From Alkalibacterium sp034520745 (GTDB taxonomy: Bacteria; Bacillota; Bacilli; Lactobacillales; Carnobacteriaceae_A), in NCBI GenBank assembly GCA_034520745.1, contig JAXHNF010000009.1, positions 33,722 to 97,721 of the forward strand: DNA of 64,000 nucleotides, given 5' to 3'. The position numbers and the translations under genes were made by a program. Of the stretch, positions 39,000-49,710 are shown one piece after another. Numbering within the stretch: the stretch's first letter is position 1; every line of letters begins with the position of its first letter. The notes under the pieces are model-generated. The model worked only from the letters and a program-made list of their open reading frames with translations, searched no databases and was not told the DNA's origin.

Positions 39000-39923
39000 A
39001 TGAAAGAATCAGATTCCTTTTATATAATCAATCGGGAAGAATGGAAAGAATTAAATAAGAATAAAAAAATGATGCTGACAGATCATGAAGTCGAATCACT
39101 GCGCTCGCTGAATGATAACGTTTCGGTGATGGACGTGAAAGAAATTTATCTGCCGACTCTGGAAATCCTGGATAGGTATATCAGGCATTACCGTGAACGA
39201 CAAAATGATATAAAGCGTTTCCTCGGGAGGAGTCATAAAAAAGATACTTACATCATCGGCATAGCTGGAAGCGTGGCGGTAGGGAAGAGTACTCTGGCCC
39301 GTTTTCTGCAGGCGATGATGACTCGCGCCTACCCGGATCAGAAGGTCAGCCTTATAACGACGGACGGTTTTCTTTATCCGAATGAAGTCTTGAAGGAGCG
39401 CGGCATCCTCAACCGCAAAGGTTTCCCGGAAAGTTACGACATGCATCGACTGATCAGTTTCATGGGAGATGTCAAAAGCGGACGAAGAAATATTGAAGTG
39501 CCGCTTTATTCACACCGGCTATATAATATCGTCCCGGATAAATACGAAGTGATCGATCAGCCGGACATTTTGATCGTTGAAGGGATCAACGTTCTCCAGC
39601 TGCCGGCCAATGAGAAGATCTTTGTCAGTGACTTCTTTGATTTCAGCTTCTATGTGGACGCTGAACCACGCAAGATCGAAAACTGGTATCTTGAGCGGTT
39701 TGGTCTGCTTTTAAATACGGCCTTTACGGATCCTTCCAATTATTATTACCCCTACGCCGTCGGAGACAGGAAAGAGGCATTTGAAATGGCAAGGAATGTC
39801 TGGAAAACAGTTAATTTGAAGAATTTGGAAGAATATATTCTACCTACCCGTTTCAGAGCTGACATGATCCTGCATAAGACAACGGACCATTATATCGATC
39901 AGCTGCTGCTGAAAAAACATTAA
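39000..39923 (+). CDS. coaA: Pantothenate kinase, type I
   Basis: Intact, 307 aa. P-loop GIAGSVAVGKSTLARFLQ, then TTDGFLYPNEVLKERGILNR and MHRLISFMGDVKSG, all typical of type I PanK. GGAGG precedes ATG 39000. It phosphorylates pantothenate, the first step of coenzyme A synthesis. Confidence 0.95.
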   Translation: MKESDSFYIINREEWKELNKNKKMMLTDHEVESLRSLNDNVSVMDVKEIYLPTLEILDRYIRHYRERQNDIKRFLGRSHKKDTYIIGIAGSVAVGKSTLARFLQAMMTRAYPDQKVSLITTDGFLYPNEVLKERGILNRKGFPESYDMHRLISFMGDVKSGRRNIEVPLYSHRLYNIVPDKYEVIDQPDILIVEGINVLQLPANEKIFVSDFFDFSFYVDAEPRKIENWYLERFGLLLNTAFTDPSNYYYPYAVGDRKEAFEMARNVWKTVNLKNLEEYILPTRFRADMILHKTTDHYIDQLLLKKH

Positions 39924-39943
39924 ACTGAGATGAAGGTGACAAG

Positions 39944-40231
39944 ATGAAAACAACTGTGACTGCTGTTATTTTAACATTGCTTCTTTTTCTGACCGGTTGT
40001 CAGACATCAGAGTCGTTTGAAGGGACGGTTATTCGGGTAAACGACTCAAGTGTCGTGGTCGAACCGTTTGAAGGCGAAGAAATCAGACGGTCGGGGACAG
40101 AGGTAAGTATCTCCGTTAAAGAAGATATGGAACTGGAAATCGGGGATAGAGTGAAAGTGACGCATGAAGGGGAAGTGATGGAAAGTCATCCTCTGCAGAT
40201 AAACCTGATCGAGATCGAAAAAATAGACTGA
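39944..40231 (+). CDS. Small lipoprotein (DUF3221-like)
   Basis: 95 aa. A signal peptide with lipobox LTGC is followed by an OB-like beta domain (SFEGTVIRVNDSSVVVEPF and GDRVKVTHEGEVMES), as in DUF3221 lipoproteins. It starts 20 bases after coaA and is probably co-transcribed. Its role on the cell surface is unknown. Confidence 0.7.
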   Translation: MKTTVTAVILTLLLFLTGCQTSESFEGTVIRVNDSSVVVEPFEGEEIRRSGTEVSISVKEDMELEIGDRVKVTHEGEVMESHPLQINLIEIEKID

Positions 40232-40370
40232 ATGACAGATTCATCCGGCTGATACATTATGGATAAATATGACAATTCTGTGACTATCGTCTTTCAGGAC
40301 GGAAAAGCTTCTGATACAGGATATCAAACACCAGCAAGCTGTATTATACTGAAGAAAAGGAGACGATCGC

Positions 40371-41364
40371 ATGACGGAGACTGATCAGCAGAAAGAAATC
40401 GACCTGTTAAAAAATGAAATTGCCGCTTTGAAGCGTTTGAACAAAGAACTTCTTGACCTGCAGCAGCAGCAGGATTCGCTTGAATTTTCCTGGATAGGCA
40501 ACCTGGGGCACTGGTTCTGGGATTTCAAAGAAAATAAAGTGATGTTCAACCCTGATGAAAGCAGAAGCGCTGGGTTTTCAGAAAGAAGAATTACCCGAGT
40601 ATGTTGATTTTCAGTTCTTCACTGACCGGCTGCATCCGGATGACTACGAACGCGTGATGCAGGTGATGCGGGATCATCTGGAGGGTAAGCTGCCGGTATG
40701 GGAAGTGAAGTACCGCATCAAAGCTAAAGACGGATCTTATAAAACTTATTATGATCGCGGAAAGGTCACGCAGAGAAGCGAAACGGGTGAACCTCTGTTT
40801 CTTTCCGGTATCGTTTTCGACATCACGGAATATGAGACCGAGCGACAGGAGCTGCTCAAGGAAAACAAAGAGTGGGAACTGATTTCCAAACGCGACAAAC
40901 TGACCGGCCTGCTGAACCGTTCAAATATCCTTGTCAGACTCGGCCAGATCATCTCGGATGTCAACAAGGAAAAACGGGAAACCGTCTCGATGATCCTGTT
41001 CGATATTGATAATCTTGAACACCAGAATTCCCTGTTCGGTCCGTTGTTCGGTGACGAACTGATCAGGCAGGCGGGAAGGGTCATAGAAGAGACCGTCAAG
41101 CACGAACACTACGCAGGGAAATTCGAAGGCGGGAAATTTCTGATCGTTCTGCCGGAAGTCAATAAAGGCGAAGCGAAAAAAATTGCTGAACAGATCAGAC
41201 TGGCGTTCCGCAGCAGCCAGTTCAGCCAGCCTGCAGATGTGACAAGCAGTCTGGGTGTCGCTGAATATGAATCCAATGAAACAGTCAGTCAGTTATTCAA
41301 CCGTGCCGACAGACTGCTGAGCAAAGTAAAACGTAACGGCAAGAACGATGTACTGTCCGATTAA
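40371..41364 (+). CDS. PAS-GGDEF protein with degenerate GGDEF site (frameshifted)
   Basis: About 330 aa. A short coiled coil (KEIDLLKNEIAALKRLNKEL) is followed by a PAS domain (NLGHWFWDFKENKVMFNP to FLSGIVFDITEYE) and a GGDEF-type domain. The frame breaks near 40555. The GGDEF core reads KFEGGKFLIVLPEV where active enzymes have R-x-GGDEF, and the FKxxND region reads LEHQNSLFG. The catalytic residues are lost, so it is probably not a diguanylate cyclase. It may sense a ligand by PAS and signal through protein contact. Confidence 0.8.
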
Positions 41365-41433
41365 AATGCGGACAGCACGAATAACCTGATTCAAGGATGA
41401 GATGTAATAGAAAGCAAGTAGAATGGATGGACA

Positions 41434-42175
41434 ATGATGGAGAGTAAAGTGACGATTCTAGGTATTCCTTTCGATAATATGACGCGCAAAGAATTTCTGA
41501 AACGCTTGTACGAGCGTATGAACGCGAATCAGAAAACTTTTTTAGTGACCGCAAATCCTGAAATAGTGATGTATGCGAAAAACAATAAAGATTACTACGA
41601 TCTGCTGATGCAGGCTGACTATATCGCTCCAGACGGCATCGGCATCGTGAAAGCTTCTCGAAAATTAGGAACGCCGGTCAAAGAGCGTGTTCCCGGTTTT
41701 GAACTGATGCTGGGTCTTCTGGAAATCGCTGACCTGGAAAAGAAAAAAGTCTATTTTATCGGTGCCAAAGAAGAAATCATCGAACTTACAGTGAGAAATG
41801 TAAAAGAAAGATGGCCTGAACATAGATGTGGTCGGCTATCACCATGGTTACTTTGATCATGAAGATCCAAAGATGCTCGCAGAGGTGAACAGTAAAGATC
41901 CCGATATCCTTTTTGTGGCATTCGGCTTCCCGAGACAGGAAAAATGGATCAGCCGCTATCTGAACCAGGCTTCTCACGGCATAGCAGTCGGAGTGGGCGG
42001 CAGCTTTGATGTGCTTTCAGGCAGGACAAAGCGGGCTCCCAGGCTTGTGCAGTACTTTCACGTTGAATGGCTGTACCGTCTGATCAGACAGCCGTCAAGA
42101 TACAAGCGTATGGCTGTCCTGCCTAAGTTCCTCCAGGAAGTGTATAAACAGAGAAAAAAGGAACAGGCATCATGA
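41434..42175 (+). CDS. tagA: WecB/TagA/CpsF glycosyltransferase (frameshifted)
   Basis: About 247 aa, GT26. TANPEIVMYAKNNKDYYDLL, ADYIAPDGIGIVKASRKLG and AFGFPRQEKWISRYLNQ are the family motifs, with GVGGSFDVLSGRTKRAP. An indel near 41822 separates KERWPE from VGYHHGYF. In Firmicutes TagA adds ManNAc to the undecaprenyl-linked GlcNAc made by TagO in wall teichoic acid assembly. It overlaps the GT4 gene by 4 bases (ATGA). Confidence 0.9.
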
Positions 42176-43271
42176 GAGCAGCGCTAGTCAATGCGGGCAA
42201 TGAATATGGCGGCGGACGGGAGCACATCATCTCTCTGATCAATGAACTTGGCCGTGATCAGGTCGATCTGATCGTTTTTGAAGAAGGTCCGGTGGCAAAA
42301 GCGGCCCGTGAGGCCGGGATCAGTGTGCATGTTTTTCAGCAGAAGCACCGGTATGAAGTCAAAGTATTGTACCGTCTGCATCCGGTTTATCCGAAAACAG
42401 AACTACGCAGTCATACACACACACGGGCCAAGGGCGAATACGCTGATCGCTCTTATAAGTCCATTCTTCCGCGCGAGCTGGATCATGACGGTGCACAGTG
42501 ATCCTCGTCAGGATTTTTTAGACCGTGGACTGAAAGGGAAGGCTTTTGAAGCCGTGCATCATATGACCTTTAAAAGAGCTGACGGCATCATAGCTGTTTC
42601 GAGTGAAATCGCAAACTATCTCAGATCAGAAGGAGTCCCTGAGGGGCACATCAAAGTGATACATAACGGCATCAGATTTTCTGAACAGAGTCAAGCGAAG
42701 ATAAAAAGACAGTCCATTTACCTTTACTCTGATAACTGCCGGAAGGCTGACTGAAGTTAAAGGCAACGTCATCTTACTGCGTGCCTTAAGTAAAGCCGGT
42801 TTCAAAGACTGGCGCTGGATCATCTGCGGTGAGGGTGAAGGTCTTGATGAGCTGAGGCAGTTAGCGTCAGTGAACAAGCTGACTGATCATCTGTTTTTTA
42901 AAGGCTGGCTCACATCCTCTGAACTGAGAAGCGAACTGTGTCAGGCGGATGTTTTTGTCCTGCCGTCTTTAAGCGAAGGTTTCCCGTTGGTCCTGCTAGA
43001 GGCAGCTGATCAGAAAGTACCCGTGATTGCAACGGACGTTGGGGATGTTAAAGAAGTGATCACAGATCAGCGTATGGGATGGCTGATTCCATCAGACAAT
43101 GAAGAAGCATTGACTGAGGCACTGAACGAAGCCCATGAACTTTGGGAAAACCATCAGCTGGCTGAGATGGGTGAACAATTGAAGCGATGGGCAACGCGTT
43201 TTTCAATCGAAAAACAGACAGAGAGCGTTCAGAAATTCTATACAGAGACAAGAGCAGAAAACCGGAGGTAG
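42172..43271 (+). CDS. GT4-family glycosyltransferase (frameshifted)
   Basis: About 366 aa. MRAALVNAGNEYGGGREHII is the N-terminal nucleotide-fold start. VIHNGIRF, GRLTEVKGN, and VFVLPSLSEGFPLVLLEAA hold the E-x7-E type donor site of GT4 enzymes. Indels near 42385 and 42712 break it. It is translationally coupled to tagA, so it likely acts on a wall polymer or glycolipid. Confidence 0.85.
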
Positions 43272-43297
43272 TGAAAGTTTCTATTTCCGGTTTTTTG
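43256..43297 (+). terminator. Terminator of the tagA-GT4 unit
   Basis: Stem AAAACCGGA / TCCGGTTTT followed by T-rich sequence, starting within the last codons of the GT4 gene. Confidence 0.75.
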
Positions 43298-43408
43298 TTT
43301 TTTTGTTTAAGTAACGCGCTTTCAAAAAACTGAGATCAGCGCAGGAACGGGTTAGAATATGGTATACTTCAATACAGAGAGACTTTATAAAGTCGAGGAG
43401 GAAAAAAG

Positions 43409-44904
43409 ATGTTACAAACCTATGCCGATGACAGCATGGCATTGCATACAGATTTTTACGAACTGAATATGATCTACACATACTGGAAAAAAGGAAACCA
43501 TTTAAATAAAACTGTTTTTGAAGTCTATTACCGTGACAATCCTTTTGGGATAGGGTATACGATTTTTGCCGGACTGGAAAGAGTCGTCGATTTCATCACG
43601 AATCTGAAATTCAGCGAATCGGATATCAGCTACTTACGAGAAATCAAAGAATTTCCTGAGGATTTTCTGACTTATTTGGAAAACTGGTCATTTAAAGGTA
43701 CGCTTCGTGCATTCAAAGAAGGCGAGGTGGCTTTTGCCAATGAGCCGTTGATCCAGGTGGAAGGGCCGATCGCTGACTGTCAGCTGATCGAAACCGCGCT
43801 GCTCAATATCGTCAATTTCCAGACGCTGATCGCTACGAAAGCTTCTCAGGTAAAAAGTGCTGCCGGCGACGATCCGGTGCTGGAGTTCGGCGCCAGACGT
43901 GCTCAGGAATTCGATGCGGCGATATGGGGAGCACGTGCTACATATATCGGCGGGTGTGATGCAACAAGCAATACACGAGCAGGGAAAGTTTTTGGCATAC
44001 CCGCTTCAGGAACACATGCTCATGCGCTTGGTTCAGGCCTACAGAGATGAATATCAGGCCTTCAGAGCCTATGCAGAGACGCATAAAGACTGTGTGTTTC
44101 TGGTCGATACGTATCATACACTGGATTCAGGCGTACCGAATGCCATACGAGTGGCAAATGAAATGGGCGATAAGATCAACTTTCTTGGCGTACGCCTTGA
44201 TTCCGGAGATTTGTCTTATCTTTCCAAAAGGGTGAGACAGCAGTTAGATGAAGCAGGCTATCCTGATGCGAAAATATATGTATCCAATGATCTGAACGCC
44301 GAGACTATACTGAATCTGAAAATGCAGGGGGCTAAAATCGATGTCTGGGGTGTGGGGACCAAAATGATCACAGCCTTTGACCAGCCGGCATTGGGAGCCG
44401 TATACAAGATCGTCTCGGTCGAAGGTGAAGACGAACAGATGTATCCTACACTGAAACTGACGGCCAATGCCTCCAAGATCTCGACTCCCGGGAAAAAGCA
44501 GGTCTGGCGGATTCGTTCGCACAACAATGTGAAACCTGAAGGGGACTATATTGCACTTGCAGAGGAAAGACCGGACCTGCAGGATGAACTTTTCATGTTC
44601 CATCCGCAGTACACCTATATAAACAAAACACTGGATGATTTTGAAGCCCGTCCACTGCTGGAGGAAATCATTGTTGACGGTGAACTGGTCTATGAGATGC
44701 CGTCACTTGAAGAAATCAAAAACATATGCGAAAGAGAGTCTCTCAGAGCAGTGGGAAGAGCACAAGCGCCTGCTGAACCCTGAGCCTTACCCAGTGGATC
44801 TGTCTCAAAAACTGTATGACTCAAAGGTGGAAACGATCAATCAGTTCAGAGAAATCGCCAAAGACAGACCATCCAATCAATCCATATTTCTAAAGCAAGT
44901 GTAA
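43409..44904 (+). CDS. pncB: Nicotinate phosphoribosyltransferase (frameshifted)
   Basis: About 498 aa. LHTDFYELNMIYTYWKKG at the N-terminus, EFGARRAQEFDAAIWGARAT and GGCDATSNTRAGKVFGIPASGTH, then LGVRLDSGDLSYLSK, match PncB of lactic acid bacteria. Indels near 44015 and 44740 break it. It makes nicotinate mononucleotide in NAD salvage. GAGGAGG stands before the ATG. nadE follows 31 bases later. Confidence 0.93.
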
Positions 44905-44935
44905 ACAAAGCATTTTAAAGGAGAGTAGATAGGAA

Positions 44936-45767
44936 ATGATGTCTGATTTACAGAAAAAAATAGTTGAAGAAATGAAAGTCTCGCCATCTATCGACCCCGA
45001 TGAAGAAATCCGCCGATCGGTCGATTTCATGAAAGCCTATATGATCCAGACATTCGTTTTTAAAAACGCTGGTTTTGGGCATTTCAGGCGGACAGGATTC
45101 GACGCTGCTGGGCAAGCTGGCCCAAATGGCAGTCGAGGAACTTCGGGAAGAAACCGGAAAAGAGGACTATCTGTTCATCGCAGTCAGACTACCTTATGGC
45201 ATTCAGGCAGATGAAGCAGATGCGATGGATGCGATCGAATGGATCCAGCCGGATAAAGTGATGCGGGTAGATATCAAGCCATCAGTCGATGCAACAGAGA
45301 AAAGCGTCGAAGCCAACCTGCTGACGCTCAGTGACTTCAACAAAGGGAATATCAAAGCCCGTGAGCGGATGGCTATTCAATATGCCATAGCCGGTGATAC
45401 GAACGGTGTGGTTTTGGGAACTGATCATTCAGCAGAAGCCGTGACAGGTTTCTACACCAAATACGGGGACGGCGGCACGGATATCAACCCTCTGTTCCGA
45501 TTGAATAAAAGGCAGGGGAAGAAACTGCTTGACGTCCTGGGAGCTCCTGAGCATCTGGTCGGAAAAATCCCGACTGCCGATCTGGAAAGTGATAAGCCGG
45601 GAATAGCTGACGAAGTTGCCCTGGGCGTTACTTATGAGGAAATCGATGATTATCTTGAAGGTAAGCCAATAGCAGAAGAATCTGCTGAGACAATTGAAAA
45701 ATGGTACCTCCAGACACAGCACAAAAGGCACTTGCCGGTTACTGTTTTCGATGATTTCTGGAAATAA
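44936..45767 (+). CDS. nadE: NH3-dependent NAD synthetase (frameshifted)
   Basis: About 275 aa. The PP-loop motif LGISGGQDSTLLGKLAQMA, then GTDHSAEAVTGFYTKYGDG and KIPTADLESDKPGIADE. An indel near 45070 lies just before the PP loop. It amidates deamido-NAD with ammonia to finish NAD. It forms an operon with pncB. Confidence 0.94.
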
Positions 45768-45772
45768 CAGTC

Positions 45773-45806
45773 TTATCTCTGCACTTTAATAAGTGTAGAG
45801 ATATTT
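45773..45806 (+). terminator. Weak hairpin after nadE
   Basis: Perfect stem ATCTCTGCACTT / AAGTGTAGAGAT (one G-T) with a 4-nt loop and only a short T tail. Confidence 0.55.
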
Positions 45807-45857
45807 CACGTTTAGCCAGAAAATAATATATATACAAGAAAATAAGGAGGACTATCC

Positions 45858-47000
45858 ATGTCGAAAGTATACACTAATGCCCATATTTTCACGGGTGAAG
45901 GACGAAATCGAAAACGGCTATATCAGGTTTTCGAATAAAATCGTCGGGACAGGAAAAATGGAGATCTATGAAAAACAGACCGATGACGAAGAAATCGATT
46001 TGAGCGGCCACTATATTCTGCCGGGGTTTATCGATGTTCACAGCCACGGCGGTTACGGAATGGACAATATGGATGCTGATGCTGAAAAAATCAGTGACAT
46101 GACCTATAAAATGCTGGAAGAAGGTATCACATCCTATTTTCCGACGACGATGACCCAATCAGATGAAAAAATCGAAGCCGCACTAAAAGCGATCAATGAA
46201 GCGGCCGGAGATGAACCCGATGATTCAAGGGTATCCATGTTGAAGGACCGTTCATATCCAAGGATTTCAAAGGGGCTCAGCCGGAGGAATTTATGCGTGT
46301 CGCTCAGCTGGACACTCTGAAAAAATGGCAGGAAATCAGTGGAGAGCGCATCCGTCTGATCACCTATGCCCCTGAAACCGGAGATGTGGAGACGTTCGAA
46401 AAATACTGTCAGGATCATGACATCATTCTATCCGCAGGGCATTCAGGCGCCACATACAGTCAGCTGAAAGAGTCAAAAGCGACGCATGTCACCCATTTGT
46501 TCAATGGTCAGCTGGGACTGCACCATAGAGAAATCGGCGTCAGCGGTTTTGGTCTGCTTGAAGATGGGGTCACGGTCGAGATGATCGTAGATGGCTTTCA
46601 TATTTCAAAAGAGATGGTCAAACTTGCATACAGAGCCAAAGGAGCGGACGGCATCCAGCTGATCACCGACTCCATGCGTGCCAAAGGGATCGTGGAAGGC
46701 GAAAGTGAACTGGGCGGACAGAAAGTGATCGTCAAGGATAAACAGGCACGACTCAGCAGCGGTGCGCTCGCCGGTAGTGTACTGACGTTCATTGATGCAT
46801 TCAAAAACATGATGGACTTCACAGGCTGTTCCATGCTCGAAGCCGTGAAAATGAGCTCGTTCAATCAGGCTAGAGAATTCGGTCTGACTGAAAAGGGTCA
46901 GCTGCACCCAGGTTTTGATGCTGATATGGTGATCCTGGATAAAAATCTTACTTTGAAACAAACTGTTTTAGGAGGAAGAAGCAATGCGTTCAATAAATAA
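45858..47000 (+). CDS. nagA: N-acetylglucosamine-6-phosphate deacetylase (frameshifted)
   Basis: About 382 aa. LPGFIDVHSHGGYGMDNMDA is the metal motif and SYFPTTMTQ follows. A VEGPF motif becomes readable after the indel near 46230. ILSAGHSGATYSQLKE, VTHLFNGQLGLHHRE and LITDSMRAKG complete the site. Another indel near 45893 affects the N-terminus. AAGGAGG precedes ATG 45858. First gene of nagA-nagB-nagR. Confidence 0.93.
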
Positions 47001-47007
47001 AGGCAAT

Positions 47008-47710
47008 ATGACGATTGATGATCGTCAAAAATAAAGATGAAGGCGGAAAAGAAGCGCTTCAGTTAATAAAAAAAGCGATTCAATAGAGGAGCAGAGGTTT
47101 TCGGACTGGCAACCGGAAGCACACCGGAAACCCTCTACAAAGAACTGCGGGACAAGTGATCTTGATTTTTCTGATCAAGATAGCAGTGAACCTGGATGAG
47201 TATATTGGTCTGAAGGCGTCGCATCCTCAAAGTTACCATTCATTCATGCAGGAGCATTTGTTCGATGAAAAGCCATTTAAAGAAACCTATATCCCAGATG
47301 GCACAGCAGAAGAAGAGACTGAAATCGAACGCTATGATGAAGTTCTGCAGGAGCATAAGATCGATGTCCAGATTTTAGGCATCGGCACGAATGCGCATAT
47401 CGGTTTCAATGAACCGGGGACCCCATTTGGAACGAAGACGCATAAAGTCGAGCTCACACAAGAGACGATCGATTCAAATAAGCGAAATTTTGAATCAGAA
47501 AGTGATGTCCCCCAATACGCTTACTCTATGGGGATCGCATCGATCATGGCTGCAGAAGAAATCATTCTGATGGCATTTGGTGAAAGCAAGGCAGAAGCCG
47601 TCGGTAAAATGGTGAACGGACCGGTCACTGAAGAGGTCCCGGCAAGTATTTTGCAGAAACATCCGGATGTCGTCGTCATAGTTGATGAAGAGGCGGCAAG
47701 TCGGCTGTAA
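47008..47710 (+). CDS. nagB: Glucosamine-6-phosphate deaminase (several frameshifts)
   Basis: About 234 aa when repaired. After indels the N-terminus reads M-T-I then IVKNKDEGGKEALQLIKKAI, then VFGLATGSTPETLYKELRD and VNLDEYIGL. The intact rest has DVQILGIGTNAHIGFNEPGT with the catalytic site. Four or more indels fall in the first 180 bases. The start may also be ATG 46984, behind a strong AGGAGG. It converts glucosamine-6-phosphate to fructose-6-phosphate and ammonia. Confidence 0.88.
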
Positions 47711-47747
47711 TCTAGCCGTCCAGCCAATCAGCAGGAAAGGACATGCT

Positions 47748-48462
47748 ATGTCAAAAAAAGTACCTGTATATATTGCGATGCACAACGAACTGAGACAGAA
47801 AGTTCTGTCAAAAGAATGGAACAAAGGACAAAAAATCCCTTCGGAGCGCACGTTAGCGGAAGATTTCAATGTCAGCCGGATGACGGCCAGACAAGCGGTC
47901 AGTTCTCTGGTGGAAGAAGGACTACTGGAGAGGAAACAGGGGGCCGGAACCTTTGTCGCCTCTGACAAAGTCCGGGAAAAGCTGAGCGGTATCCCGAGCT
48001 TTACTGAAACGATCGAAAAAATCGGAAAAGTTCCTTCGAGCAGACTGGTCTCCTTTTATACAAAATATGCAAGTGAAAGCGAAGCAGAAAAACTGCAGAT
48101 CGACCAGAATGAAGAAGTCCTGGTCATGGAGCGTATCCGTTACGCAGACGATGAACCGATCTGCTTCGAAGTCGCGACCATACCCGCCCATATCGTGAGC
48201 GGAATCAGCAAAGAAGAACTAAAACAGCATTTTTATCAGTCGCTCTCCGGCATCGGTTACAAAGTGGCGCGGGCGGAACAGTTGATTTCAGCGACCTGGG
48301 CATCTGAGCATGTTGCTGATTTACTGAATGTCAAACGGGAGTCTCCGATCCTCAGACTCAAACAAGTCAGCTATACCCAGGAAGAGAACCCGTTTGAATA
48401 TGTCAGAGCGCAGTATGTCGGTTCCAAGATACGAGTTTTTTATCGAAGCCAGAAGCAAATAA
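47748..48462 (+). CDS. nagR: GntR-family repressor of amino-sugar genes, NagR/YvoA-like (frameshifted)
   Basis: About 238 aa. The winged helix KIPSERTLAEDFNVSRMTAR with SLVEEGLLERKQGAGTFV is followed by a UTRA effector domain (ICFEVATIPAHIV). An indel near 48430 hides the normal end YEFFIEARSK at 48462; without repair the frame would read through the terminator. It lies just after nagAB, so it is likely their repressor, with an amino-sugar phosphate as effector. I found no clear operator upstream of nagA. Confidence 0.88.
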
Positions 48463-48537
48463 AAAATGTCACCTTTTTTATCATCAGTTTCCAGACAAAG
48501 CTGGTCCGGAAACTGATAAAGAAAGGTGACATTTTTA
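48462..48537. terminator. Long double-stem terminator between nagR and the LCP gene
   Basis: Outer stem AAAAATGTCACCTTT / AAAGGTGACATTTTT and inner stem ATCAGTTTCC / GGAAACTGAT. It serves nagR and probably also the convergent LCP gene. Confidence 0.85.
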
Positions 48538-48542
48538 ATTGG

Positions 48543-49580
48543 TCAAGTCATCGCCAGAGTCTTCTGCTGGCTGGCTGTCTTCATTTGAATCGGATCGATT
48601 TCGAGATGCTCGCGCAGAGTGCTGCGGACATTTTCAAGTGATTCATCATAAGGGTTCCATACATAGAGTTCCTGACCATATGACGGGAAGTATACATACT
48701 CCGCTGCACCGGAAAACTCTACGGATTCAATACTGTTGGCTGCCGGTCTGTAATTGGAGGCCACCGTCAGAATCTGCTGTCCACTCATATTGGTCTGCAG
48801 ATTAGGACGGATTGCATTGAGAATAGGAGTGAAGTTCGAAACCGAGTTGACTGAAACCAGTTCGTCTATGACGGCAGCAACCACTTCACGCTGACGTTCC
48901 TGCCTGCCGAAGTCACCTCTTGGGTCCTGTTTTCTCATTCTGGCATAACCCAGGGCTTCTTCACCGTTCAGTTCCTGTATGCCTTCTTCGATAACGATTG
49001 CATCCGCCGTTTCTTCGCTGTCCTGGACAGTGAATGACAGTGGAGAATCAACGGTTATCCCGCCGACGGCATCGACCAGCTCGACCAGTCCTTCAAAATT
49101 CAGCGTGGCATAGAAGGAAATGGGGATGGTCAGGTAGTCCTCAACGAAGTCGATCAACCCTGTTATGCCGTTGATGGGATAAATGGCATTGAATTTTTCC
49201 ATTCGGTCACTGCCGGGTAAGGTGATCAGGGTGTCCCGGGGGATAGAAAGGATTTTTGTCGATTCTTTGTCCGGATTGACGGTGACGACCATGATGGAAT
49301 CCGAACGTCTTGCTCCGCCTTCTCCCTCAGCTTCCGCATCCAGACCTAAGATAAGGAAGGAAACAGGCCGCAGATCGCGCAGTGAGTTATCCTGTTCAGT
49401 CGTATCCCTCAGCTCTTCGGGTGTTTCTTCATTGACATCGTTCAAAAATTCTCTTATTTCGTTGGCATAATAACCGGCAATGACGCCTAAAGCAAGAAAA
49501 ATAAGCAGGGCCAGTATAAGGGATGCACGTTTCAGCCACGTAATCCGCTGCTGTTTCTCTTCATGTTTATCTGATCGCAT
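48543..49580 (-). CDS. LytR-CpsA-Psr (LCP) family wall polymer ligase, copy 1
   Basis: Intact, about 345 aa. A cytoplasmic basic tail and one membrane helix (ASLILALLIFLALGVIAGYY) are followed by the extracellular LCP domain: LILGLDAEAEGEGGARRSDS, ILSIPRDTLITLPG, GEEALGYARMRKQDPRGDFG and RQERQREVVAAV, with the conserved Arg and Asp residues. LCP enzymes move teichoic acid or capsule from undecaprenyl diphosphate to peptidoglycan. ATG 49580 has AGAGGT upstream. Confidence 0.93.
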   Translation of the reverse strand: MRSDKHEEKQQRITWLKRASLILALLIFLALGVIAGYYANEIREFLNDVNEETPEELRDTTEQDNSLRDLRPVSFLILGLDAEAEGEGGARRSDSIMVVTVNPDKESTKILSIPRDTLITLPGSDRMEKFNAIYPINGITGLIDFVEDYLTIPISFYATLNFEGLVELVDAVGGITVDSPLSFTVQDSEETADAIVIEEGIQELNGEEALGYARMRKQDPRGDFGRQERQREVVAAVIDELVSVNSVSNFTPILNAIRPNLQTNMSGQQILTVASNYRPAANSIESVEFSGAAEYVYFPSYGQELYVWNPYDESLENVRSTLREHLEIDPIQMKTASQQKTLAMT

Positions 49581-49710
49581 GGTGACCTCTTTTCTCAAAT
49601 CAGTCAGTGTGTATTATCTTCTTATCAGTTTAAGCTAGTTACACATTAATTGCAATTGTATTTTCAAAGTTCAGGATGCTATAATTAAGGCAAAATAGCA
49701 TGAAAAGAGA

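Noticed and set aside
48463..48641. C-terminal extension of NagR
   Set aside because: The extra residues are translated from the terminator; one indel near 48430 restores the usual YEFF-type end of GntR/UTRA proteins.
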